Positions 46,889-57,898 of a DNA stretch of 64,000 bases are shown here, in pieces. Source of the stretch: Thelephora terrestris (lineage: Eukaryota; Basidiomycota; Agaricomycetes; Thelephorales; Thelephoraceae); NCBI GenBank assembly GCA_015956445.1, contig WIUZ02000002.1, positions 620,001-684,000 on the forward strand. Direction: 5' to 3'. Each line of letters opens with the position of its first letter. Within the stretch, counting starts at the first letter, position 1. A program made the position numbers and the translations under genes. The notes under the pieces are model-generated. The model was not told the origin of the DNA. It was given only the letters and a program-made list of their open reading frames with translations, and did no database searches.

Positions 46889-48652
46889 CGTTCAGCTAAT
46901 CGGCAGGATCGATATTCAGCGGTCAGAGAGTTTGGTGATCAGTTAAGAGGAAGTGGCACAGATGCGCGAGGCTTATGAGTGGTGAACGTTGAGGCTCCGT
47001 GGTCGGAGTTGACACGTTTGCTTATGAAACTCCGCCAAACAAAGCGTCGGCTCGAGGGAAAGGCACGGTCGGGCAGATCTCAGTGTTGAAGACGTTTTGT
47101 GGTTCGGTTAGCGAGCGTTGCACAGCACGACAGCCGAACAGTGCAGGGCGGGCTGCATACAACCTGCCAGCAGGTCCTAGTCGGCATCGTCCATTCCAGT
47201 TATCACTGCTGTATCGGGGGCGGTCAGGGGCGGTCCTCCAGACCGTACCAGTATTTGCTCCCACGTGCAAGACAGCCAACTGATCAACACGGATACCGCG
47301 ACCCAGTTAGATATCCCGCTCCCATTTGGAGGGATTTTGATGAAAAACACCACAGGTCGAACTGCAACCTCTGAGAGGGCCAAAGGAGAACCGCGTACGA
47401 TTTCTATCCTGGGGAACGGTTTGAACTGAAACAAACAAAGAATAATGAAGCACCGCGCGAGCTGAAACAGGCCACGTCATAGCATAACCGCGGATTTTGG
47501 GTGCAAATTGTGATCTGGACAATGGAATTGGCCTTTCGATTCAGGGGTTCGTTAGCGTTCGAATCACAAAATGGTTGGCGATTGCACGTACGTGTTTTCA
47601 CAGACAGTAGCGAGGCTTTGTAGCCCTGTCGCGTTATCCATTCTGAGTGTCAGGAACGAGAAAGGCGAGGGGCCGTCCCAGTGAAAGGATGTCCTTAAAA
47701 AGATCAATCCATTGAATAAGGTTCATTGGTGGCACCGCGCCAGGCTTGATGCTATCCAGGCACGTAACCGTTCCTCATCACCCTCAGGGACCACGAAAGC
47801 TTGGTTACATTTCCTAGATCGAAAGCGGCGAGGAGATTTGCAAGCTGGAGCTGGCTGATTAGAGGCCACAGCTTCGCAGTCCTTGACATAGATAGAGGGT
47901 GAGGTAAATTCAAACATGGCAGTGGAGGCAGTTGCTGAGAAGGTGCGGCATCAAAGGCGCGCGATCTCAGGCTGTGTGGGCGGTCGCAGACGCAGGGCTG
48001 AACTATTTGGCAGTAAATGGCAACCAAATAATATGAGGGTATGTGTCGATTCTGAGCATCCCCTCGAGCCATCCCCCCGCTCTGAATTTGAGGCCGGATT
48101 CCAGCCTAGGTATGTGAGGGCCCATCCAAAATTGGTGGTGTGCGAGGATGTTCAGCCTCCCGGGGTTGCATCGGGGTTAAGGTTTTGAGAGTTGCGTGTC
48201 CCTGGGCGCGCTCCTCCTGATATCAACTGTTTCCAAGGTCCTGCACAACGAGGAGGCCTTGCAGCCCACACGCCTCCGACTCCACAATCAGGCCACAGTG
48301 TCTTGTTCATATTCTCAAGCTTGAGGTCTAGCAGGTCCACAATCCAAACGTACTTCCCTCCCCTTTTCGCAGGCAAGCTCGTCAACTCGTGCCGCACAAT
48401 TCAAGGCCGTCTTAGGTAGAAAGGACCTCCGGACCCAACCTGGGGATATATGCAAGAGGAATAGGAACAAACGAGAGTATAAACTACGTAGTCGTTGTAG
48501 AGGTATGGTCTAACTAAATCTTCGTAGATAAGTAGCAAGAAATACAATTCCCTGCCTGCCCTTTACCGCTGAAAAGAGTTCATGAAGTGGATACAAATAA
48601 CGCCGAAAACAAAGTACAGTGAAATCATGGTGCATGAATAAGGGAGAAACGG
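46889..48652. other. no recognised gene (1.8 kb)
   Basis: Separates P6 from the second kinase-PARP fusion. Contains only short frames and the dispersed repeat near 48062..48110. Confidence 0.4.
48062..48110 (-). repeat. dispersed short repeat, copy 2
   Basis: Contains GAATTTGAGGCCGGATTCCA and CCTAGG. It matches the start of the 81 bp insertion at 40506 in reverse orientation. Confidence 0.5.
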
Positions 48653-51600
48653 TTAGAGAGGTTGATACATGACGAGGTATGACGGTCGAACGGCGTCGTT
48701 GTTGTAAACGACCAGCCTATCATAGTTTAGATGACCGGGGGACACTTCGCCGAGCACCTAACTCAAGATTAGGGCGCCGCACAATAAAAACAGCCAAAAA
48801 TACTCACGGAGTCGTATCCAGGAGGTGGTGCTATCAGTGCTTGGTTGCGTTGGGTCAGTTTCTTGCCATATCCAACAACAACTTTGTTCAACAGCATCGC
48901 CTTCCATTCAGAATGGATGTCGACGTTCTTCGAATAGTCGTTGGACCTGCAAGTCAAAACCTCAATATTAGACACGCGTTCACCAAAACCTATAAGATTG
49001 AGCGGAGACGAACTTTGATGAAGCCGACGAAGTGTAGATCCCAGTCCCAAACATCCCTCCCTTGACGTAGAAATCCAGATCATACGAACGCTGAAGTATA
49101 CAGCATAGCGAACACCCCGGGTCGTTGCAAAAGGTCGTGACTCCCGAGTCCCCGATGTAACATTTCCTTCTGGCTCCATGCCATCGACGATTTTCGTTGC
49201 CGGGTTGCTTGTTCATAGCCTTGAATTTTCCCCTAGCTTCCACAGCATCCCTAAAACCGGAAGTTTCAGTAAACTGAGGCGAAGTTAGATATGACGTGAG
49301 GTCACTCGTACAGGTACTGTTGGTATTGTTTTAGGCTCTGCTCGGTGCTGATGATTTTGTATACTGCGCGGACTTGAGGACACGGTGTGTTATGCTTCCA
49401 ACTTTGTTGAAATTGTTTCGCAACTATCATGCGATAAGCTCCCACCATCGGCTAATCGAACACCATCAGCTTACCACTCTTGTAAGCCGTGTGGTCTTCA
49501 GGCATGTTGATTATCATCGGTGCCATTAGCATCGCATTGTCGTGACAAGGTTGGCACAGGATAAACACGCTGTTGCTTGGAGCAGCCCGACACCAGATGC
49601 AACCGTATTCCCCCAACCTGGTCATAGGCCTGTCATTATATGGACAGGAAGCGAGGAAAGGAAAGACTTGCCGCTTGTGAGTAATCGAACAGTATTTGCT
49701 CAGAGTCCCATTGGCGTTAGTGAACGCAGGGAATACGCAATCAGGAGTGTGGCAAATTGTAGCTAACAAAGATTTGATTTCAGCTGTCTAGAGTCGCAAA
49801 GGAAATTGGATTTCATCAGTTACCTGTAAATGTTGTCTGGGGTTGGGCCGGATGGGCAGTCCTGAAGAGTGGGGGGTTCGGAGGGTTCATTGGAGGTCTC
49901 ACTGGAGGTGGACCACTTTTTGCACATCTCAAACCACAATACGGGTACACGATGTCTCCTTTTCTGCACTTTGGTCTCGTCCCGCATCGCTGCGAGACAA
50001 AGATTAGATTACGATCACAAGGTCATTCCGGCGAAAGTCATCGCTTACCTCGCACATATAGTCCACCTGTACCGGACCTTGGCTTTGACTAGGGGTACTT
50101 GCATGCGATGCAGACGAGTCTGGTGTCATTGTCATCATATACCAAGCGTCGTTCAGATAAGGAAGTATCTCCTCCACGCTAGGCCGCGCGCTGCGATCTT
50201 CTAGCCAACATCGCTCGAGTATTCCCCACAATTCATCAGTGAATCCGAGGCGTGCTGCACCCTCCGGTTTCTCCGGCCGAACCCCATTCGTGATGGCATT
50301 CATGACTAGAATGTCCGTCGGGACGTCAACGAAAGGGTGGTGTCCGCATAAGATCTAAGGTAATGCACTTGGACGTTTGCGAAAACAAATTTATTTACAC
50401 TAACGCTTACCTCGTAGATGACCATCCCGAATGCGTAGCAATCGGATTGCGTTGTCGGTCGAGAGCTTTCCTCTGATTGCGGTATCCCAAACGCTTCCGG
50501 GTCTAGAAGTTCAGGGCTCATCCAACGATATGTCCCTCCGGGGGTGAATGGCATCAGGGAATTGATTGAGAACAATGATACTTGGGAGCTCCGAGCGACG
50601 GCACGCGTTGCGGCGCCGTCGATTGCTACAAGGCCGAAGTCAGCGAGACAGGCCCGCTTTTCCCTGTTGATGAGAATATTTGCCTTCGTAAATAAGTGAG
50701 AGGTGTAGAAAGTTAGTTTTTGGGAGATACGTACCCCTTTCAAATCTCCGTGGACGATCTGGAGGTCATGCAGGTACTTCAGGCCACTCGCGACATCAAC
50801 CAACTACAGACCATTAGTCATTTTCATGTAGAGAATTATGGGTAACGCACAAGCATCGGGCGGTTGGCGTGTGGGTACTTCTCGATGAATTGGTTGATGT
50901 TCCCATTATCCATCCACTCAGAAACCATAGAAAACCGGTGTTTGTCTATCGTTACCCCAAGCAGCGGTAATATGTTCGGATGCCGTAGGTGCTTCCAGGC
51001 AACTCCCTCTCGGCAGAACCTCTGCGACGGATTCAAAAATCCATTTACAACGGCGCAAACAGAACACTCACGCTGAGGAGGTCGTCCATATCGCTGGTGA
51101 CGAACATGCGAAAAACCTTGACCGCCACGCGAACCCCTTTGTACATACTTTGCCATACGGTGGCGGAACCTCCATATGCAGCTTCCACAGCGCCTTGTGA
51201 ACAATCTGGGATATACATTGATGTCGGGAGCATCTGGTACCGGCTGCACGCTTTGCAAAGGTCATTGAACAACTTTTGACGCTCCCGATCTTGTTGAATG
51301 TGACTGCCGAGGCGCTATAACTCATTTGAGTCTTGGATTTGGGAATGCGGAAGAGCCTTACGGTGTCTATATCATCAATATACCCCTGAATGTTGCGTTC
51401 TGCATCCCACGGAACCTTCGAGGATGAAGGGGTCGGTGGAGGATCTGGCTCGTGTCGCTGTTGCCGTTGCTGTGTTCCAATAACCGTTGCGGAACCTCCC
51501 GTCCAAAGTGGAGATCCCTCCTGTGTCTCGCGTCGATAAACTGTTGGTAGGCCGTCAAAGTGAGTGTTGGTTAAAGTAACTTTTGGGTTTAACTCACCTC

Positions 51601-52396
51601 CCATGGAACTTAAAACTTCCTGAGGACTTTTACGTCCAGGGACGAACTCCTTCCTCTCGCTAGCTTCTGCCGTCCGATCCCGGGTAACCTCGCGGCTTAC
51701 GGGCGGGAGACTCGTCGGCAGATGCGAGTCTTGGTCCTGTATGCGTCTAGCCTCGTGCTCGACCAAAACAAAACTGGTTTGAGATCGTGTGGGGGAAGGG
51801 AGAGGTCTCGGAGGGCTGTCTCTTGTACCATCAAAGTTGAAGCTGCGCATGAACGTCGTCATGGAGTTGCTTCGGGATCGTGTCAGGGGAAAGAGGAGTC
51901 TTGGGGGATCTTCACTTGTCTGATAGATAGACTCTCCATCGGACTCGGACTCTGAGTCCTCAGTGCCGATGAAACGGGATAGGTATGGACTATTGTTGGA
52001 CGATGATTGCGCCTTTTGGGTGTCCGGGGTTGCTCCGGGGGTAGATTCTGTAGGAGATGCGTCACGTCGGCGCAAAATTCCGCCGAGCCGGCTCTGACCG
52101 CCGGCTTTAATATTTTCAGCAGTCAAACCAGGGCTCAACCTGGTTCGATGCCGCAGTATCTGAGTGTCCACGGTCGCAAGCGGGGGGGTCGTTGATGATT
52201 CCGGGTACTGCCCGGGGATGGACCTGTTATCAGGCGGAGCGGCAGAGACGCTTCGAGACCGCTTCAGGACATCGAAAACGCTTCTCCTGCGACTGTCTCT
52301 TGAGTCGCCTCCAGAATCTCTACTTGAGCGGTGAGTGTCGTCCGAGTAGGATATGGATGGGTTGTTGATTGAGGTTGAAGACTGTGAGAAAACCAT
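48653..52396 (-). CDS. P7: kinase-zinc knuckle-PARP fusion II with altered catalytic residue
   Basis: The N-terminus (about 330 residues) is Ser/Pro-rich with DVLKRSRSVSAAPPDN, a module shared with the NADAR gene. An 80 bp intron (51304..51383) joins it to the kinase: FNDLCKACSRY, GGSATVWQ, VRVAVKVF, LRHPNILPLLGV, VHGDLKGANIL, LADFGLV, YRWMSPELL and LERCWLEDRSARPS. The kinase tail VDYMCE splices to RCGTRPKCRKGD and YPYCGLRCA, then ICHTPDCVFP to KYCSITH, then GCIWCRAAP to CQPCHD. The PARP domain has RWHGARRKC and GTGIYTSSASSK. The third triad position reads LNYDRLVVY, with Arg instead of Glu. Start is ATG 52396; the frame opens further up without an ATG. Probably cannot elongate poly-ADP-ribose and may be mono-transferring or inactive. 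Confidence 0.75.
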
Positions 52397-53920
52397 GGGT
52401 TTGAGTCCCCCTCCTAGTCTGGCGGAGGGTGTAGTGGGTGACCAGTAAATGTAAGGTGAGTTGAAAGAAGATAACAACGGTATTTATTCATTTCACAGCC
52501 ATTCGCGTTCGTACTAGTGCGCGGCTAAGGGCACCTTTCCCCCCTCGGGGCAGGTTGGCCCCCATCTTCGTCTCAGCCTCACCACGTGTTGGACGCCTGG
52601 CCGCGCTCATTTCCGTAATTTTCCGCCGGCTTTCGCAGCCACGCCCCTTCAGCGTTATCTATTGTACCATTGACATATCTGGGACCCCGGATCCCAAGGG
52701 ACACTGCATCTATGCACTAGCTCGCATTCCCAAGCCCCGAACAACATGCACACCGCCGGTACTGATCCCCTCATAGGACTTAAAAGCACGATAAATGGTT
52801 GTCACTCATATTGCGTCCGCCTACTAAATAACTTTAGTTTCGAATCGGGGTGCCTCAGCCATTTGAGCTACTGTGTCGGCTGAACCATTCCGGCTATGGG
52901 GCTGCATCCCACGGAGAATGGTCTATAGTTTCGAAAATAGCTGTCAGTCAGCGCGGTCTTTGTCCCCCCAACTTTTTCCACATCCATTCATGGTATGTTT
53001 TGGACGATCCGGGATTGACCAAATGACTCCTCCGCAGCTCGTGACTGCGGAAATCCCAACGGGAAACATGTGTTGGCTGAAAGTTGGCTGTGGGAAAGTG
53101 ACTAACCTTCAGCTGGATCATCAGAGTGATATTTTGTCATCCACGTGTGCTTCTAGTCGTAAGTCTCGAAACCCTGACTTCAGAGCTGCTACTTTTTTCG
53201 CTTACTCCACCGCCCTCATCGAGTAGGAGGGTAATGATGAGCGGAGGCAAAAAGCGGCGGTGTCACAGGAGCTGGGTCTGCACGCTTGTCCGAGCTACAA
53301 TGCAATGACCCATCGGTAACAAGGTTAGATCAAAGGCAGTGCTGTTTCGGCGATGGGGAGACCCGTTGACGTCTCCAACGTTCTTGGGCACCGTGGATGC
53401 TGTGCTATTCTGACAGTTTACGTTCCATACGACGTGAGAACACGAAGCCACATCAGGGCCAAAGGGTTATGTGTGGAGCTCCTATGAGGATGGGAACAGA
53501 TGTTGGATCATTCCACGGATGTTTCTAAATGACACACCACAGCCGCAGACCCGGAAGCGGTATGAGACGGCGAACCGCTGCCCCCGAACCAAGGCATGAG
53601 ACCTGAGGGCACAAATCCTCAGCGGTGACATGGGCTCGGAAAAACCAAGGAAGCCTGTGGCACTGGCAGGGGCTGCCGAGTAATCTCATGGACATCGCTT
53701 CCCCAACGAAACGGCGAGAGATGGATGCAGTTCTCTGACCGAAGGGAGGAAAATGTGGTAGAATGCCCATTTCATCAGCATCGCAACACAAACGTTCCAA
53801 CTTGGGGAAAGCACGAAAGGTACCACGGACTATCCCAATTTCACGCTAAGTGCGGGGAAGTCAATCAACATACAATTGTTGAACACGCGGAACGTGAGGC
53901 ATAAGCTAAGAGCGTAAACA
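52397..53920. other. no recognised gene (1.5 kb)
   Basis: Holds the presumed promoter of P7 and the 3' flank of VPS25. Short frames only. Confidence 0.4.
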
Positions 53921-54697
53921 CTACCTCCCAGAAGTTCCTGCTAGGAACCTGACTCCCTCTCCGTCAGCCACAGCGATGATCTGGGCCCTCGCGGTCTTTG
54001 CCAAAATCCCAATCGCCTTCTTTAGCAACGAAATCGGCAGATTCGAAAGCTCGGAAGGGAGGGGAGGCTCCACGATCTCATAGAAGGTCATAATGGTATT
54101 TAGCTGACCAGTCGAGGACGCCTGAGAAACGAAATCGAATTGTCAGCGTGAATAACATTGTCCTCGGAGCGCTGTGATCAGGGCATACCCACTCGTGCAG
54201 CACCTCGGCCCATTCTTCCGGGAGTCGCCAGTACAATTGGACGGAACGGGTCTGTTTAGCAGGCTCGTACACAGCGAGGCCCTTTGCAACCAACTGGGAG
54301 ATAATGTACTCTAGGTAAGACGGTAGCAGCCTACCTAAACAAAAAACACGGCTGTCAGCGGAGAAACGCTCCGGCATAGATAACGTACGCACGATTGATC
54401 CTCGGATTCCTCGACACCTCGTCCCAATCACCCCCACTTGTTTCCGCATCCTCAACCCTCAGGGTGAACAACCTCCTGAACCGCGCATAGGAAAGGATGA
54501 GCTTCGTCCACTGCTCGGTCACAGTCGCTTGTGTGGCGGGATTCGGCTGTTGACTAACCCCCCGGGAGGAGGCGCAGCGCGGTGGTAAGGAGAGGGCTGC
54601 TCCGGAGGAATTGTCATACGAACGTGAAGAACGGTGGTGCAGAGTGGATAGAAGGTAAGAGGAAACCCGTCGGGGTCGTGTGCGTTGATAGTGCCAT
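53921..54697 (-). CDS. VPS25: ESCRT-II subunit VPS25
   Basis: Winged-helix subunit of ESCRT-II, acting at endosomes in multivesicular-body sorting. The start is MALSTHTTPTGFLLPS and PPFF, then an intron to QQPNPATQATVTEQW and LILSYARF, matching the PPFF...Q-PN-x-x-T start of the family. Next are RINRRLLPSYLEYIISQL, then YWRLPEEWAEVLHEW, and after a third intron SSTGQLNTIMTFYEIV, ending GEGVRFL. The W-x-x-P-E-E-W-A and TGQxNT(I/V)xT(F/L)YE motifs are diagnostic. Four exons give about 200 residues, the usual length. A lone housekeeping gene inside the PARP island, useful as a synteny anchor. Confidence 0.85.
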
Positions 54698-54907
54698 GAA
54701 TGGTATGAGATCAAGAGACTTGGGTGCAAATGTCCGTGACCTGATTGGCGAATGTCGAGCCCCCTTCAAAACGAAAGTAGATTCCTGCCCATAAAAGAGA
54801 AAAGTACATGTAAAATGCTGATGAGGGTAATTAGGGTATGTGTCAATGCGAGTACATAAATTACAGGTTGAGGTATATCCAGCCCCAGCCGCATAACCTT
54901 CACGGTA

Positions 54908-55905
54908 TCACGCGCGCTTTCTCAACTTCCCCACCCTTTCTGAATGCGTGCCATAGGTAACCAAGTAAACAGGCCGAATCGCTTCGTTGGTATACACGAC
55001 GGTCTCCTCGTAGTTGAGATCTCCTCCAGTAACTCCCATCACCTGCACAGAACAGACAGGTCAGCTCGGTGGTGCAGTGCGGAACCGCAGGGCTCTCCAG
55101 CACTCACGGAGTGGTACCCAGAGCCGCACGGATTGGCAGAAGTGTCGGTTTTGGATAGTTCTTGGGGCTTTCCATAAACGACGGCGTTTACGAGAAGAGC
55201 GCGGGATTGTAATTTGCAGGTCGCGAGATCCCTGAAGTAGTCGTCCGCCTCTGTCCCCTTAGTTAGTCACTGAGTTCTTAAGAAAAAAAGGAAAAAGATC
55301 CTACTTGAGGAACATGCGGACGTGTAAATCCCGCGCCCGAACCTACTAAACTTGTGCTTCGATCCTAAAGGGACGGTGTCAGCTGAAAGGCCTATGGCAA
55401 GTGTGAACCCAAGAAGCCACATACCAGACTTTGCGAGATCGTAGGAACTACGGATGATCCCACACAGATTACACTTGTTGTTGTTACATAGTTCATCATT
55501 TATCTTCCTGTCGCCCAAGGCGCATGCCCTGTTCGTCCCGTGGAAGAACAAGCCTGAGGTGTCGACACCGTCACCAACCTCGGCTACGATGCTCGAGCTG
55601 ATTGGAACAATCATGAATCTTCAATGGTGTGAGAATGACCCCGAATGTGGCACTCACCGGTACGAGTGGTGCTCCCCCATCTCGCTGGGCGTTTTGAGGA
55701 GCTTGAATATAGATCGAACAGTAGGCGTCGACTTGTTTGGGTGCTTCCAACCCTCGTCGAAAAGCTTCTTAACTGAGAAAAAGACAGAGCGTTAATGACT
55801 GTTCCCCAGGAATTTGGAAGTCCCCTTACCGTATTGATATTCAGGGTCATCTTCGTTCAACGCCTTCAACCTTTGGTTCTTCTTCAGGATGGATCCGAAC
55901 CTCAT
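54908..55905 (-). CDS. P8: compact PARP-domain protein without zinc knuckles
   Basis: Short ADP-ribosyltransferase-type gene of about six exons. It begins MRFGSILKKNQRLK, then KKLFDEGWKH and TVRSIFKLL, which align with the FKKKW...AIYKI segment of its neighbours. The core has FFHGTNRACALGD, CNLCGIIRSSYDL, then RFGRGIYTSACSS spliced to KADDYF, and DLNYEETVVY near the end. H, Y and E are all present. GRFGxGIYTS-C-SSKADDY is close to the standard form of the family, and closer than in its neighbours, so this gene may represent the ancestral stand-alone type. There is no N-terminal cysteine cluster. Start is ATG 55905, close to the divergent NADAR gene at 56490. Confidence 0.8.
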
Positions 55906-56489
55906 GGCAGAGCAAGGAAGAGACGAGACAAACAGTTATAGAATAGCGGTCGCCTTTGAACGAAACCCAGAGGTGGGGAAAGCTCCCGCGTTGCCGAGTA
56001 ATATAGCTATCGCTTAGCGCTACATGTCCGATGGGCGCGTTGTTGGGAACGTGTGAATTGCCGCCAGCTCATCCTAGGATGCTGTACCAGAGAGTCCGGG
56101 GTCCCAGATATCCCGTGCAGGTGACACTGGCTGGACGTAATTGAGAGCCGGCATCACGAAAACGAGCGGCCTGGCCTTCCTAAGCGTGCTGGGTCAGTGC
56201 GGAAATCAAGGGTGCGAATATTTGTTTACCCATCACGGCAAATACAAACAAAGAAATCCAGTCCTATTTTTCCAAAACACCGCCTGTGGCTTGGAAAACC
56301 TTTCGAAGTGGGTGTCGCCATCGCCACGACCTTGACCGTTATGGCCACCATGGGCGGTAAGTAGTTCGTGGACTGGATAAAACTAATAAAACCTGGCTGC
56401 ACCTTTGTGGACTACATTTGGATCGACTTTCTCACGTCCACAACTCATCCTTCCAGTTCCCGCAACCAGGCGAAATCCGATTGGTACCG
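55906..56489. promoter_or_regulatory. divergent intergenic region of P8 and NADAR gene
   Basis: About 580 bp between two head-to-head genes, a PARP and a NADAR. A shared promoter is possible but no specific site is recognised. Confidence 0.35.
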
Positions 56490-57547
56490 ATGGCTTCGCC
56501 AAAGCCCCCATCAGACCCAAGCAGCTGCCCATCCTCTTACAATCCCACCGATGTTCTTGGTTCACAGGACGCGTCCGGCACAGAGTCTGCAGGCGACACA
56601 AAAGAGAATCGCACGAAACGTGTCGCCAATGTCCTGAAACGATCTTTGAGCGTATCTGGTGCCCCGTCCGATAACAAGTCCACTCACAAGGAGGACCGAC
56701 GAAGATCGTTGACCCCCCCGCTTGTGACCGAGGACATGGACACCCCGATCGCACGGTATTGGGCCAGCATGAGCTCCGCTGAAAACCCCGACGGTTCGGG
56801 GTGGCTAGGCGGAATTTTCGACCGTCGACGAAGTGACACATATCCTCCATGGTCCTCCGGAGCGACCGCGGGGTTTCCGAACTTTCCGAATCATATCGCT
56901 CAGCACTGGCTCGCAAGTAACAAGATCTACTTCTACCATAAGCATGAGCCTTTCTATGGGTTCACGAACTTCTCACCCCACTCCGTGGTGTACAAGGGCA
57001 AGAAGTACCCGACGAGCGAACATCTCTTCCAATCTTTCAAGGTACGCTACAAAGATTTGACACGGACCTTTGTGAGGATTAACAACACCACGCCCTAGTT
57101 CACACACAAGCCCAAGCTCGCAGAGCATATCAGAACGTGCTCCTCCAGACCAAGTGTCGCATTTTCCGAAGCCCGAAGGTTTGCTCCTGAAGTCCGGGAA
57201 GACTGGGGTGATGAGAAAGTCAAAATTCAGGCGGCATGTCCTCCCCTTACCTTAACAGCCACAAGTCCTTATGCGCCTCTCTGCACAGATGGAAACCACG
57301 ATATACAACAAATTTATGCAACACAAGGATATCAGACGTCAACTACTGGCTACAGGGGATGCAGAATTGATTGAGGTTTGTGCGACGTGTGGATTCTGAC
57401 ATTCACGAACTACAATGGGCTTATGGATCACCGTAGAATTCTGACAAGGACTCATACTGGGGCTGTGGGGCAGATGGAAAGGGACAGAACGAGCTCGGGA
57501 AGGCTCTTGAACGCCTCCGCACAAGATTGCGTAAAGAGCGACGATAG
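56490..57547 (+). CDS. NADAR-domain protein (ADP-ribose hydrolase-like)
   Basis: Four exons: 56490..57041, 57099..57230, 57289..57375 and 57449..57547 (289 residues). Residues 1-130 are disordered and contain NVLKRSLSVSGAPSDN and SLTPPLVTED, shared with P7. The NADAR (YbiA-like) fold starts IYFYHKHEPFYGFTNFSPHS, then YPTSEHLFQSFK, LAEHIRTCS, EARRFAPEVREDW, YNKFMQHKDIRRQLLATGD, and ends DSYWGCGADGKGQNELGKAL, all hallmark blocks. NADAR enzymes are known to remove ADP-ribose (for example from guanine bases) and to process ADP-ribose-linked intermediates. Among ADP-ribosyltransferase genes an eraser or immunity role is plausible. The second intron needs a GC donor (57231). Start is the first ATG of the frame. 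Confidence 0.8.
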
Positions 57548-57898
57548 CGGGGACCTGTCGCATACGGAAGCTGTACATGTAACATCCTTCACTTGCACTT
57601 CCGTGGTGAATGTGCTGTGCGATAATGGACTGCGTAATACTTAGTACACTTATGTTCGGCGTAGGCGAGGCCTGGGAGTGCTCGAGGTCCGCTGATCGCC
57701 TATTCCATTTCTTTCGGTTCGTCAGGTCCAGTTCGGTTTGATTGCATTGATGTCGCAACCTCTCGGAGATCTCCCGTCCCGTATATAATTGCCCCTCAGT
57801 GCAAAAAAGCCATCGATCAGAGACTGTGCGCCGAGCCTCTGAGCCTCGCCTCCCTACCACCACGTTTCTTATTCCCGACTTAACATTCCGCCTCCGAG
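57548..57898. other. short intergenic region
   Basis: About 350 bp between the NADAR stop and the zinc-knuckle gene start. It should contain the latter's promoter; no motif is assigned. Confidence 0.4.
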
